A stretch of 64,000 bases of DNA from Lamellibrachia columna. Taxonomy: Eukaryota > Annelida > Polychaeta > Sabellida > Siboglinidae. A program made the translations under genes and the position numbers. The stretch covers positions 40,300,544-40,364,543 of the forward strand of contig OY759263.1 in assembly GCA_963662155.1 (NCBI GenBank), written 5' to 3'. The notes under the pieces were generated by a model, which did no database searches, had not been told where the DNA came from, and saw nothing but the letters and a program-made list of their open reading frames with translations. Every line of letters starts with the position of its first letter. Within the stretch, counting starts at the first letter, position 1. Of this stretch, positions 35,601 through 42,165 are shown piece by piece.

Positions 35601-38024
35601 GATTCCAGAATTGAGACCTTAGTTACGAAAGTCGCTTATTACAATGTGGTTTGACAACACCAGAGACCAGGAGACTAAGAGGAGACCAAATAGAAGTGTT
35701 TAAAATAGTGAACGGTTATGAGGATGTTGATAGGAATATGTTCTTCAAACTTAAAGAAGGCAGTAGAACCAGAGGACACAAGGCAGCATTAGTTAAGGAG
35801 CAGTGTAGGTTGGACATGAGAAAGTACTCTTTCTCACAGATGGTGATAAATGAATGGAACAAACTGCCAAATGATTGTGTTGATGCTAGTAGTGTGAATA
35901 TGTTTAAAAATAGAATTGACAGATATTTGATAAGGGTGGGCTACACAGAGATGAGAAAATTGTTGGACTCTCGATAAGCCAATGACTTCCTTGTCCACTT
36001 GCCATCTGGAACTTGTTGTTCGAGATGGCAATCTTGTTAAGTCTCCTTCAAAGACCCATTTTGCACCTTGTCAAATGTGTCTACCCAACTTTGCCATTGG
36101 GTAAATGGCATTCTAAATTCTAAAAGCAGTTAAGGATTCTGGGTGGATAAAATTTAAAGGTGGTCCTGCAGTGGGTTGTCTACAACCCAAAATGGGTCCA
36201 ATAATTCTACATCCAGTTGACTACATAGTTATGTAAGTGAACATAGTTGACTACATAGTTATGTAAGTCAACATGCCTAAGCCATTTCCAAACAAAAATA
36301 CGTATTAACCCTCTGTCACTCATGTACATGTACATTGTAATATACGTTATATTTAGAAGTTGTTGCAAACTCAAGTATGTATCAGGGTTTTGCCTACGGT
36401 GGTCAGCCCCAACCACCACTAAACATGCATGCCCAGACATATATTAAGTTTGACCACCACTAATTTTAAGCCTATATGTTTGCTGTGCAGTCTGGTCTGT
36501 CCAAAGCGACAATTGTTGGGGAAACCCCTTGCATAAGCATCATGAAAACCTATTTTGAATGATTCAAATTTAATTACATCAGTATCTCATGGTTGAATGA
36601 ATTGCCAAATCGGCACTGTTCATTGATGTCAAAAGTGGACATCCATGTGTTAATTTAGTAAGGGAAAACCGATTATAATGACACCAACGTTTGCTGAGAT
36701 TACAAGTTTACTTGATACTGGTGGCACAAAGGAGGCAGATGACCTCACTGATGACAATCATGGGCCCATGGCATGCTGAAAAAAGTGATATTTTACAGTG
36801 ACAGTGGACTTTGGTGATTTTATATCCCATTTATATAATTATACTCATTTATTTTTTAGGTAATAACGTATTTATTTTTTCATTCATATTTGTATGCGTA
36901 TGTATTTTTGTGTACAACTTTGCATCCCTTTTATATATATTAAATTATCATTACTTTTAATTTATTTATGCTCTTGTGTGAAAGTGTGATCACATACACA
37001 CATATTCTTATCTTAATGCATATGCGCATGTATTGTATATGGGTTTTTGCCCAAAAACATCACAAATGTTTGCCCTGTGAGCATGCAATGCAAATGGATT
37101 TATATATACATATTTATGTATTCCTAGACTTTCTCTTAAATTATTTACCCAAAGAGCGAAAATAAATCTAAGAAAAAACGCATTCCCTCTTAGAGTGGCT
37201 GAACCATGAAATAGTCTCCCAAACTCTGTAATACAAGCTAGATCAATAAACTCATTTAAAAACAAACTAGACAAATTCTGGTCTACTCAGGCAATAATAT
37301 ACGACTATGAATTTCCTTTAACAAAAACTACTGGAACCGGAAATTATGATACAAAAATATTTAATTCTGAAGAAGATCTGATCATGGAGGAATCATCTGG
37401 ATCCTGCGATCACAATCATCATAAGGTATCATTTAAGGTAAGGTAGGCTCTAACTAGACTAGAGCAATCAATTATTTTTGCAAAATAACTTAGTCTGAAG
37501 TTTCACTGACACTGTATGAAAGTCTAAGAAAATGACAGGACACTGGTTTTGTGCAAGTGTGTTGTGTGACATTTTAAAACTAAACGCGAAAACATTGCGA
37601 AATCGTGTCCTAGACGTGAAACCGGTGTATCTATGTGTTAGACTGTTGCATCATTTTGTTTCACACTGCTACTGACACAGCCACGGAGTCTAACAGGGAT
37701 ACGAGTATTATGACTGCATGCACGGCCCATAGCATAGCATAGGCGATACCAACCCAAGGCCTAGCACTTGCCAAATTATGTAGTAATCTAAATGTTACCC
37801 GAATAAATAGCGAGGATGTACAAACCTTGAAAGCGTATTTTTATGAGATCTAATGGATGTAGTACAACTGTAGATACGACTCCTCCAGTGACTCCAGCAA
37901 GCATGTGTTCCCAGCGCACATGACTTGACAGCGGCAACCGCTTCTTGACGTTGGCTTTCCCGTCAGCCAGGATTTTTGATCCCGCCTCCGCGACGCTACT
38001 AACAGAAATACTAACTGGGGCCAT
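5454..38024 (-). CDS. SLC25A32: Mitochondrial folate/FAD carrier (SLC25A32 family), whole gene, joined exons
   Basis: Coding exons on the minus strand: 38024-37826, 26682-26523, 21049-20961, 15655-15480, 14402-14289, 13757-13612, then either 5592-5454 (340 residues) or 10893-10698 (359 residues). All junctions are GT-AG and keep the frame. The protein has three carrier repeats with signature motifs [10 protein letters not shown] (P57-D59-K62), [11 protein letters not shown] (P159-W161-K164) and [11 protein letters not shown] (P268-Q270-R273). The PxW form in repeat 2 and the near-identity to human SLC25A32 around [14 protein letters not shown] single out this subfamily. SLC25A32 is a six-helix inner-membrane transporter that carries folate, and FAD in yeast and vertebrates, into mitochondria. 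Coding sequence is under 4% of the 33 kb locus; introns hold many minisatellites and transposons. It is divergent from ATP6V1H with 4.2 kb between start codons. Confidence 0.93.
5593..8696. other. Distal part of SLC25A32 intron 6
   Basis: Mostly AT-rich sequence with no recognisable exon. It includes one copy of a dispersed hairpin repeat (about 6845-7270, listed separately). Otherwise nothing identifiable. Confidence 0.4.
6845..7270 (-). repeat. Dispersed repeat, copy 1 (relative of 28.1-28.5 kb and 39.4 kb)
   Basis: In reverse complement this stretch matches about 28110-28500 over several hundred bases, for example GATCATGGGC near the middle and GGTAAACACT. It carries an 11 bp stem with a 2 nt loop at 6926-6949 (GTTAATGCTTG / CAAGCATTAAC). 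A third relative with its own version of the hairpin is at 39.37-39.46 kb. Confidence 0.75.
8697..9253. repeat. Minisatellite, about 44 bp unit, 12-13 copies
   Basis: The unit includes CACGCCACCTCCATGACACG followed by ACACAGTACAGTTCGTTACA. It lies in the intron between the two alternative last exons. Confidence 0.95.
9254..9998. other. AT-rich stretch with clustered octamer-type motifs
   Basis: Three exact ATGCAAAT/ATTTGCAT octamers (near 9500, 9575 and 9765) and several CAAATGCATTTG-like palindromes occur between 9490 and 9850. No coding sequence is recognised. Confidence 0.45.
9999..10067. repeat. Microsatellite (ACGC)n followed by (AC)n
   Basis: About 13 ACGC units and a short AC run. 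Confidence 0.97.
10068..10697. other. Possible 3' UTR of the proximal SLC25A32 isoform
   Basis: Immediately downstream (minus strand) of terminal exon 7a. No AATAAA or ATTAAA is visible on the minus strand, so a poly(A) site, if used, would need a variant hexamer. No other feature recognised. Confidence 0.25.
10698..10893 (-). CDS. SLC25A32: SLC25A32 alternative terminal exon 7a (proximal, divergent helix 6)
   Basis: Acceptor TTTTCTGTGTAG; the first base G completes Arg295 (AG|G). It then encodes 64 codons to a TGA at 10700-10698: [20 protein letters not shown], a helix ending [13 protein letters not shown], and a 28-residue hydrophilic tail ([13 protein letters not shown] and onward). It aligns without gaps to exon 7b across helix 6 but differs at most positions; the conserved Arg of RVTP is His here (residue 312). 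No AATAAA is visible on the minus strand in the following kilobase. Alternative readings: a decaying duplicate exon, or a mutually exclusive exon giving a second isoform. The uninterrupted frame, good acceptor and matching phase favour the second. Confidence 0.78.
10894..11726. other. Intron sequence, nothing recognised
   Basis: Between exon 7a and the 31 bp minisatellite. No exon, RNA gene or transposon end found. Confidence 0.35.
11727..12007. repeat. Minisatellite, 31 bp unit, 9 copies
   Basis: The unit is ACATTTCAACACTGGGGTGT followed by GTGTCACTGGT; copies are almost identical, and two carry AACGCAGGGG or AATGCAGGGG instead of AACACTGGGG. Confidence 0.96.
12008..12452. other. Intron sequence, nothing recognised
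   Basis: AT-rich spacer between two minisatellites. Confidence 0.35.
12453..13325. repeat. Minisatellite, 24 bp unit, about 36 copies
   Basis: The unit is GTGAGCAGAAGTGTGGTTTA plus GGTT, with recurrent G/T and A/G variants that group into small sub-arrays. The right end degenerates into longer units with inserted AGTGTAGTGT. It begins about 290 bp past the exon 6 donor in transcript sense. Confidence 0.96.
13612..13757 (-). CDS. SLC25A32: SLC25A32 exon 6 (helix 5 and third carrier motif)
   Basis: Acceptor TGTTGGCAG, donor TGGAG|GTGGGT, ending in phase 2 (AG). Encodes residues 247-294: [20 protein letters not shown] and the third motif through [10 protein letters not shown]. This exon must splice to one of two alternative last exons, either of which completes Arg295. 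Confidence 0.95.
13758..14288. other. SLC25A32 intron 5
   Basis: A 531 bp intron with consensus splice sites; no other feature recognised. Confidence 0.6.
14289..14402 (-). CDS. SLC25A32: SLC25A32 exon 5 (helix 4)
   Basis: Phase 0 on both sides, 38 codons (residues 209-246): [20 protein letters not shown], then a short polar linker ERPLTAKF. Acceptor TGTTGTAG, donor TTT|GTGAGT. Matches the human [16 protein letters not shown] block. Confidence 0.95.
14915..15424 (-). mobile_element. 5'-truncated CR1-type LINE, 3' end, inside SLC25A32 intron 4
   Basis: In reverse complement it reads [20 protein letters not shown], then after a frameshift [12 protein letters not shown] and [20 protein letters not shown] to a stop, the same C-terminus as the larger element at 32.0-36.0 kb. 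The non-coding 3' end shares CCACTTGCCATCT, and the element finishes in two copies of AAATCTTGTT, a short tandem 3' tail typical of CR1/L2-type elements. Same strand as the host gene. Confidence 0.88.
15480..15655 (-). CDS. SLC25A32: SLC25A32 exon 4 (helix 3, second carrier motif, matrix loop 2)
   Basis: Acceptor TGTTTCCAG, donor TACAAG|GTAAAA. Encodes residues 150-208: [17 protein letters not shown], a loop [14 protein letters not shown] that is longer and more polar than usual, and [15 protein letters not shown]. The exon ends in phase 0. Confidence 0.95.
15915..17037. repeat. Minisatellite, 39 bp unit, about 29 copies
   Basis: The unit is CATGTATGGGGCTGACATTG plus TGCAGGCGTGCCCTGGGTC. Unit length is a multiple of three and stop-free in several frames, giving artificial ORFs of up to 397 codons on both strands. 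The presumed single-copy progenitor is the CATGCTGACATTTGGTAGGC block of the 54 kb relative. Confidence 0.97.
17038..18034. other. Interior of the Helitron-like element between two arrays
   Basis: Contains the conserved block with GACATTTGACGCAGGG and two copies of a unit TTAGTTGAGCCACC with AAGGCCCAAGGGAGG (17478-17550). No ORF of note. Confidence 0.5.
18035..19548. repeat. Minisatellite, 29 bp unit, about 52 copies
   Basis: The unit is CTAACACTGCCTTCCCCTAT plus ATTACATAA, with a 30 bp variant (GCTTTTCCCC) interspersed at irregular intervals and a CTTACRCTG variant. The unit derives from the element's own TTACATAACTC block. Confidence 0.97.
19700..19955. repeat. Minisatellite, 25 bp unit, 10 copies
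   Basis: The unit is GAATCATAAGTTCTTGCAGT plus GCCAG; nearly perfect. The 54 kb relative has a three-copy precursor at the same place (AGGAGTCATAAGTCA repeats near 54567-54610). Confidence 0.96.
20355..20582. repeat. Minisatellite, 48 bp unit, about 5 copies
   Basis: The unit includes CCATTGGTGGCCATGTTAAC and TTTGTCACAGACCACAGT. Positions 19996-20354 to its left show nothing recognisable. Artificial ORFs on both strands. Confidence 0.95.
20961..21049 (-). CDS. SLC25A32: SLC25A32 exon 3 (inter-repeat loop and start of helix 3)
   Basis: Acceptor TGTTATTGCAG, donor GCTGCAG|GTCAGT. The exon completes Phe120 and encodes YNSTKTRMQ and then [13 protein letters not shown] before Gly150. This is the least conserved part of the family; identification rests on exact phase fit on both sides and the match to the human loop leading into SAAEAG. 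Confidence 0.85.
21282..21800. repeat. Minisatellite, 44 bp unit, about 12 copies, each unit with internal palindromes
   Basis: Each unit contains the perfect 12 bp palindrome AGTAGTACTACT and an inverted pair ACCCCT...AGGGGT around CTAGTAGTATAGTCCCC, so every repeat can fold on itself. Confidence 0.95.
21801..22184. other. Intron 2 of SLC25A32, nothing recognised
   Basis: AT-rich spacer between a minisatellite and a SINE. Confidence 0.35.
22185..22372 (+). mobile_element. tRNA-derived SINE
   Basis: The head resembles a tRNA with pol III box A TGGCACAATGG (22194-22204) and a box B-like GCTTCGAATTT (22246-22256). The body ends in GTCTTACGACGAAGGG and an A-rich tail, TAAAATAAAAATAAAAG. It lacks a proper tRNA fold and is not a functional tRNA gene. 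Confidence 0.65.
22485..22690 (+). mobile_element. LINE 3' fragment (reverse-transcriptase ORF C-terminus)
   Basis: The plus-strand frame reads [19 protein letters not shown], then [20 protein letters not shown], the usual end block of CR1/L2-type retrotransposon ORF2. No other part of the element remains. Confidence 0.65.
23140..24449. repeat. Minisatellite, 42 bp unit, about 31 copies
   Basis: The unit is GCTGGCACTCTGCAGTGGCC plus AAGATGCTACTTGTCGCCCACC, with CTGG/CGGG and TCTG/TCCG variants mixed along the array. GC-rich relative to its surroundings. One copy near 23832 has lost a C (GCCCACC to GCCACC). Unit length divisible by three yields stop-free frames of about 500 codons on both strands that are not genes. 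Confidence 0.97.
24450..25169. other. Intron 2 of SLC25A32, nothing recognised
   Basis: AT-rich; contains a few degenerate copies of AATGGCTGTCAT that grade into the next minisatellite (25020-25170). Confidence 0.35.
25170..25448. repeat. Minisatellite, 31 bp unit, 9 copies
   Basis: The unit is AGCTGTCATAGATGTGAACG plus GCACCCACAGG; almost homogeneous. Confidence 0.96.
25990..26478. repeat. Minisatellite, 18 bp unit, about 27 copies, next to SLC25A32 exon 2
   Basis: The unit is AGAGCATGTACACTTATT with alternating ACACTT and ACCCTT forms, suggesting a two-unit higher order in 26160-26400. It stops about 45 bp from the exon 2 donor. Artificial ORFs result from the unit length. Confidence 0.96.
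26523..26682 (-). CDS. SLC25A32: SLC25A32 exon 2 (matrix loop 1 and helix 2)
   Basis: Acceptor TTGGTTACAG, donor CTT|GTGAGT. Encodes residues 67-119 with YNGILDAV, the carrier GLYKG motif and [18 protein letters not shown], closely matching the human protein. An 18 bp minisatellite begins about 45 bp past the donor. Confidence 0.94.
26836..27826. mobile_element. Non-autonomous pogo/mariner-type DNA transposon with TA target duplication
   Basis: Left end CAGTCGAGCCTCATTATAAC, right end (reverse complement) CAGTCGTGCCTCGTTATTGT, both flanked by TA (26834-26835 and 27827-27828). CAGTCGxxCCTCxTTATAAC-type termini and TA duplications fit the pogo/Tigger branch of Tc1/mariner. The 991 bp interior has no transposase. 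Confidence 0.8.
27829..28822. mobile_element. Foldback-type element with arms of about 230-260 bp
   Basis: The left arm (27829 to about 28060) and the reverse complement of the right arm (about 28560-28822) match along their length, sharing TATGG at the tip, ATCAACC, ATTAATCCACAGGTCAA and TTTTTGCCAATTTTCGGA. The interior (28110-28500) is the dispersed hairpin repeat also found at 6.85 and 39.4 kb, with a perfect 18 bp palindrome at 28429-28446. The left tip abuts the TA duplication of the pogo-type element. No ORF. Confidence 0.72.
28855..28938. repeat. Short tandem repeat, about 30 bp unit, 3 copies
   Basis: The unit includes TGAACTGCTGTCCTTTGTGG and CGCAATTACA. Confidence 0.85.
29109..29888. 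mobile_element. hAT-like terminal-inverted-repeat element
   Basis: Left end CAGGGCTGGGGTGAATTC and right end (reverse complement) CAGGGCTTGGGTCAATTC form an 18 bp inverted pair with two mismatches. The subterminal parts are full of GAATTGAATT-type motifs and the centre holds an AT microsatellite. No clear 8 bp target duplication is visible, so class is inferred from the CAGGG ends. Confidence 0.55.
29521..29601. repeat. AT dinucleotide microsatellite
   Basis: About 40 AT units inside the hAT-like element. Confidence 0.97.
30167..31278. mobile_element. TTAA-flanked inverted-repeat element (piggyBac-like, tentative)
   Basis: TTAAGGTAGCTGGGGTGG at the left faces CCGCCCCAGCTACCTTAA at the right, a 14 bp inverted pair with one mismatch flanked by TTAA at 30167-30170 and 31275-31278. 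TTAA target sites are characteristic of piggyBac, but the GGTAG termini are not its usual CCC ends. No transposase ORF in the 1.1 kb. Confidence 0.45.
31279..32009. other. Intron 1 of SLC25A32, nothing recognised
   Basis: A 103-codon plus-strand ORF at 31675-31986 has no recognisable domain, codon pattern or splice context, and I do not call it a gene. Confidence 0.3.
32173..33420 (+). pseudogene. LINE ORF1: zinc-finger, ESRGGE repeats and SGNH esterase, with one in-frame stop
   Basis: The frame opens at ATG 32173 with a PHD-like cysteine pattern ([20 protein letters not shown], then FVCRGC). It is interrupted by a single TAG at 32278-32280 between two finger halves; a sense frame then runs 379 codons. 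Residues after the stop include a 24 bp tandem repeat (about 32405-32560) encoding ESRGGE units, a long Lys/Glu-rich charged stretch, and a C-terminal SGNH hydrolase: [10 protein letters not shown] (block I Ser), VHVGTNNA (block III) and [11 protein letters not shown] (block V Asp and His). Such esterase ORF1 proteins are known from CR1-type LINEs. Apart from the TAG the domain looks intact. Confidence 0.82.
33501..35977 (+). pseudogene. LINE ORF2: APE endonuclease plus reverse transcriptase, frameshifted
   Basis: The endonuclease reads [25 protein letters not shown] (catalytic Glu), VYRSP and GDFNH (catalytic Asp/Asn). The terminal SDH motif is SSYH near 34043, so the catalytic Asp is lost. 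A stop at 34440-34442 and an apparent deletion precede the RT. RT blocks follow in shifting frames: [25 protein letters not shown] with [36 protein letters not shown] and the catalytic FADD. Frameshifts are visible near 34575, near 34790 and in a T run near 35247. The C-terminal block ([26 protein letters not shown]) is open from 35651 to 35977. Not functional as it stands. Confidence 0.9.
36046..37129. other. Intron 1 of SLC25A32, little recognised
   Basis: Contains a direct duplication of about 30 bp at 36212-36270 (AGTTGACTACATAGTTATGT). No exon or transposon end. Confidence 0.35.
37150..37325 (+). mobile_element. LINE 3' fragment, second family
   Basis: The plus-strand frame reads [14 protein letters not shown], a stop where Trp is expected, then [20 protein letters not shown] and DKFWSTQ: the C-terminal block of an L2/CR1-like ORF2. 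Surrounded by unremarkable intron sequence. Confidence 0.6.
37826..38024 (-). CDS. SLC25A32: SLC25A32 exon 1 (start codon; helix 1 and first carrier motif)
   Basis: Starts at ATG 38024 and encodes residues 1-66. The first 35 or so residues are a polar, variable N-terminal tail; helix 1 follows with [20 protein letters not shown]. The exon ends CAA G|GTTTGT, phase 1, and the split codon gives Val67 with exon 2. Intron 1 is 11.1 kb. Confidence 0.93.
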
Positions 38025-38632
38025 GACGGTTCGTGGGATCTACTATAAAGTTAATTAAGGTGTATCTGTGTGAATCGTCTTCAAAAATCGTCATTGTATA
38101 CCACTTTCGCCGACGCCCCAACAACACCACTGCCTTTTCCGTGTCTGGAAAGCCTTACTATTTAAAGTGACACCGGTAAGTGCAAATCATTGCGCATCTG
38201 CAGAACGTTCGTCAATTATTTTAGTTACATCTATCCAAGCGACAATCATTAAACAATTTATTAAAATAGTATTCAGCCAAGCCATTTTAATAAACTTCAT
38301 CAATCGTATTTAAGGCGATACAAAATAGAGATATATGGATATCCATAGTAGTGTGTGTATCGGAGTAATTATGGTATGTTTGTAAAAAAAAATGTATGTG
38401 GCAACAGTCGGACGTTTTACTCTGTCAATGATGTAAAAAGTGGATAGTGCATATTTAAAAAATACATGCTCCCCAGTATGCGAACATGCGAGATTTACGT
38501 TGTTCTTATTGTGCAACTGTTTTAAAGGTCCTTCCTCAATTCGAATTTATTTTAGTCTCACTTCTAATTCATTATGTGAAATATCAAACCTATACCTAGT
38601 ATATCCACTGCAACACGTTAAATCATTTGTGC
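38025..38632. other. Upstream region of SLC25A32
   Basis: This is the start of the 4.2 kb divergent intergenic region. GC-richer just above the ATG. TTGCGCATCTGC near 38186-38200 is a partial match to an NRF-1-type site. A segment near 38283-38316 repeats the sequence that flanks the TTAA element at 30137-30172. No other exon is visible. Confidence 0.35.
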
Positions 38633-38640
38633 AACTTGTG

Positions 38641-39339
38641 CAGGGTTGGCATGTAACGAAGTAAAAGTACTTCGTTACAAAACTTGAATAGTTATTTAAA
38701 GTAATTGGCATGTAACGCAGACACGAGAAGGTGGGAGTTCACAAGCAAGATGGCGTCATCAGCTAGGCATCAAATGTCTTTGTTAATTTTACTATGGGCA
38801 ATGCTAGGTTGTATTACCTCTGACCAGTTTCCCTGAGAGGCTACTACTAGTACTGGACTGACCCTCTACCTACTCAGATACAATCACACCTGCGTATACA
38901 TATCCTGTTGTACAATCTAGCCCCTCCCATACCCCAGTGGAACAGGTCGATAAAAAGACAGATTGTGCCTCATCATTAATTAAGTTCTGTATTTAATTTA
39001 GATAATGTAATTTTCCAAGCATCCAAGTGAGCACCGTGTTCAATGGTGGCAGACCGATTGACCAGCTAAGGCTGTCTGGGAGCACATTGTTATAGGCAGA
39101 GTGGTTGCAAAACAGTTGTCAGATGCAAATTGTGTAATTTATATAATATTACTCATGATTTTTTTTCGAGGTGTTGGACTTTTACTTCTACTTTTATTTC
39201 GAGTACTTTTGAAAAGTAGTTTTACTTTTTACTCAATTACTTTTTTTTTACAAAGTAATACTTTTACTCAAGTAGTTTTTTAAGTGAATTACTTTTACTT
39301 TTACTCAAGTACAACATTAAAGTAATTCAGTCGACCCTG
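38641..39339. mobile_element. Non-autonomous hAT transposon with a perfect 8 bp target duplication
   Basis: Flanked on both sides by AACTTGTG (38633-38640 and 39340-39347). Ends CAGGGTTGG and, in reverse complement, CAGGGTCGA. Subterminal regions are packed with AAGTAAAAGTACTTCGTTAC-like motifs on the left and ACTTTTACTCAAGTA-like motifs on the right. 699 bp, no transposase. An 8 bp duplication and CAGGG ends define the hAT superfamily. Confidence 0.9.
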
Positions 39340-39369
39340 AACTTGTGTATGTAGTTTTTGTATGAAATA

Positions 39370-39470
39370 ATCGGACAAACTGTTAAATTACTTAATGTTT
39401 AGTCAAACATTAAGTGAAATTAAAATGGAAACGCTGAAAAACCCTTGCTGAAATTACAAAAACAAGTCAA
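39370..39470 (-). repeat. Dispersed hairpin repeat, copy 3
   Basis: Matches 6910-6980 in the same orientation and 28395-28470 in the opposite one. The stem at 39391-39414 is CTTAATGTTT / AAACATTAAG. Confidence 0.65.
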
Positions 39471-39894
39471 TTATTTCAATGATTTAAAAAAAAATACGCA
39501 TATATTTTATTTATTTAAATAATTGTTTGATCTGCAGTCAGCTCAAAAATAGCTGATCAAGGCGCCTACGAAATGATTATGTGCAAAACAAAAGTCAAAA
39601 TACGTTTATTGATGTCAGTGCATGAAATATATAAGTATAGCTATTAAAATTGGCTATTAAAAAAAACAACAAGTAATAGCTGTCAAAATTGCTAAAAGAC
39701 CAGTGAATAAATTCATAACATGTATTCTGTTGTAATTATGCAGTAATATGCAGCTATACAAATTGGCACATTTTAAATCAGACAATAAATTATTAGAACC
39801 ATGAGTAAAATGTAAACACAAATTGTGCCTATATCTAAAAACATAATGTAAGGGTCGACCAATTTTAACAGATACTATAATTATAGGCCGGTTT

Positions 39895-40400
39895 ACACGA
39901 GCGATTATTTGCCCAATTGGGCGGCATCGCATTGCAAAAATCGGTCGTGTAAACACCCTCGCAAGACCAATTAGCGAGGCCAATGTGTGGGTACGATTGT
40001 GTCGCTGGAATTGGAGCTGAAACCAATTCCATCGATAGTTGGTCGTGACTTTAAAGCAGTGGCTATATCAGTGATCGCCGCGACCGACAGCTAGTGCAGA
40101 CATCGCGATCTTGCATCAAAGCTCTAGTGGAGATTGGAGCGAGTCAATAGGTCTCAATGGAGGCTCTGCGTACTGGATTATCCAGAAGATCAGTAATACG
40201 AGGATTCATCAGTGTCGGATTAACCATGGCATTCATACCAGACCCCCGACAAAAGCCCACAAAAGCAAGAGTTCATGTTGACGCTTTTATTACAGTCCTC
40301 AGTGTGTTGTCTTCGGACATGGGCAATACAGTCAAGACGTTCTCTTAGGTTAGTGACCTCTTTGCATTTCTCTACAACTTGACGGAGAACCAATAGAGAT
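39895..40400. other. Intergenic stretch with a short inverted repeat
   Basis: GTTTACACGA (about 39900) faces TCGTGTAAAC (about 39945), possibly one end of a small DNA element. A 63-codon ORF at 40157-40348 has no recognisable domain. Confidence 0.3.
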
Positions 40401-40404
40401 ACAA

Positions 40405-41060
40405 TACGATATAAAATACTTATATTGCGCTAAAATCCTCGGGAAACCCAAACTAGGCAGCATACCAAAACAAAAGGCGTTAAGCAGTTTTTAATCATTA
40501 TAAACAGTTCCAGTTGTAAACAGTGTTATTGGTACGCTGATGAGCTATGGAAGATAAGCAAGTTTAAACAGGTGGGTTTTTTTACGACAAAATGTTGTTA
40601 TATTTCCTACAGACTTAGCACTAACAAGAAGTGAGTTGCACAAAGTCGATGCAGCAACTGAAACAGCTCTAGGTCCGACATTTGTCTTAACACTGGAAAC
40701 AAAAAGTAGATTGGAATTAGATGATCGAAGTTGTCTAGGCTGTCTTACAAGAGTGAGCAGTGGATGTAAATATGCTGGTTGCTTGGATGAAAGTACTTGA
40801 CAGGTAATTGTACAGATCTTAACAATAATACGATATTGGACATGGCCAATTCAATTAGTTAGGAAGTGATACTGAGTGAGAGAAACGAGGAGACCGGGTA
40901 ACTACCCTTGCCAAACAAATTTGCACACGTTGAAGTTTCAAGATGTCATTGAGAACAATATATTATAATAAAGTGAACTGCAATAGTCAAGTCTACTGCT
41001 AACAAGAGACGTGACAGGCTGTTGAGAAACTTTACTTATCTGATATCTGGATGACACTAG
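40405..41060 (-). mobile_element. Degenerate LINE 3' end, same family as 3.7-4.1 kb
   Basis: In reverse complement it shows GPRAVSVAASTLCNSLL, then THLFKLAYLP and a stop, followed by the same 3' sequence as the plus-strand copy (CCGAGGATTTTAGCGCAATA) and a TATCGTATTGTATC tail. The upstream coding part is scrambled by stops. The region to 41,600 may extend it but is not interpretable. Confidence 0.65.
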
Positions 41061-41604
41061 GAAATTAACTGATCCAATTCGGTGGACTAGTTGCTGAAAC
41101 TGTCACGGGTGACATATAGAACATGAAGTTTCATCAGAGGCTACGATGTATCAGATGTTGATCAAGGGAAATCTCAGGGATGCTTTCTCCTATGTGGAGA
41201 TATTGCTTTGCATATATCTGACTTTAATTATTATATATAGTAACTGTATCGGGGAGAGGTATTTTCTAAGTTGAAACTGATGAAGGATATGAGCACCGAT
41301 CCAAAATGAGCCAGAATAAACTAGTTCACAGGACTGAGCTCCCTCCATTATCAATACCACGCGTCACGACCTTCGTCTTTCACGCTCTCAGAAAGGGCCA
41401 CGCAACACGTTTGTACCAGGCCCCACATCGTTAAACCAGCAACGGACGTCATGCTGGTTATTTACCAGACAGACAGAAGTTGCATGCATGGCTACTACAT
41501 ACAGGCAATGGCAGATTATTATCTCACAGAAAAGGTCCCGCGACGCAAAATACCTAACCTAGGGGTTTCCATGTTGTCTTAGTTGCGTAAATCATGATTT
41601 GAAA

Positions 41605-41731
<127 letters not shown>

Positions 41732-42140
41732 CACATGTACGATCAATTATAAGTGCCCCAGTATATTTGCTATCATGCATAAGTTGTAACATAACTGTAC
41801 AACACGTAATAAACATTATTGCGTAATAATTTACGTAATACACTGAAACAGTATAGCGGGAAGCTGCCACCCAGCAATCGTGCCCTAGCGTACAACAATG
41901 AAAGGCTGCGGGATTAGTAGATCATGTAAGAATGGAAATAACGTTAATACAAAACTAACAGTGAATATCGATGTTCTTTGAAAGTCATAAATTGCGATCG
42001 CCATTTAACTTGCAGTATAGAACACATTTGGTCTGTCAGTGGTTTTGATGTTTCTGAAAATTCAATGGACTCATCAGTTGTGGAAGCAATCGCTGGAAGT
42101 ATATAGATTCGACGTTCATTTGCAGCATGCCAATATATTA

Positions 42141-42165
42141 ATCACGTGACTATATTTACTTCCGG
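42141..42165 (+). promoter_or_regulatory. E-box/CLEAR-like site and ETS-type site upstream of ATP6V1H
   Basis: ATCACGTGAC at 42141-42150 contains CACGTG and, read on the other strand, matches nine of ten bases of the CLEAR consensus GTCACGTGAC. ACTTCCGG at 42158-42165 is an ETS-family core common in housekeeping promoters. Both lie within about 100 bp of the start codon at 42243. No TATA box is placed for initiation. Whether the sites are used is inferred. Confidence 0.5.

Larger units (their letters stand above)
32010..36045 (+). mobile_element. Near-full-length CR1-type LINE with esterase ORF1 and broken ORF2
   Basis: Layout: 5' leader, ORF1 (32173-33420), an 80 bp gap, ORF2 endonuclease (33501-34442), reverse transcriptase in several frames (34480-35330), C-terminal block (35580-35977) and a 3' end closing at CAATCTTGTTAAG. 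An esterase-type ORF1 followed by an APE endonuclease and RT is the architecture of CR1-group elements. A shorter relative with the same C-terminus and 3' end lies at 14.9-15.4 kb on the other strand. The element is antisense to its host gene, in intron 1. The 5' boundary is approximate. Confidence 0.88.

Noticed and set aside
5454..38024. Assignment to the pyrimidine-nucleotide carriers SLC25A33/36, which also have PxW in repeat 2
   Set aside because: The [30 protein letters not shown] and [14 protein letters not shown] segments match SLC25A32 much more closely.
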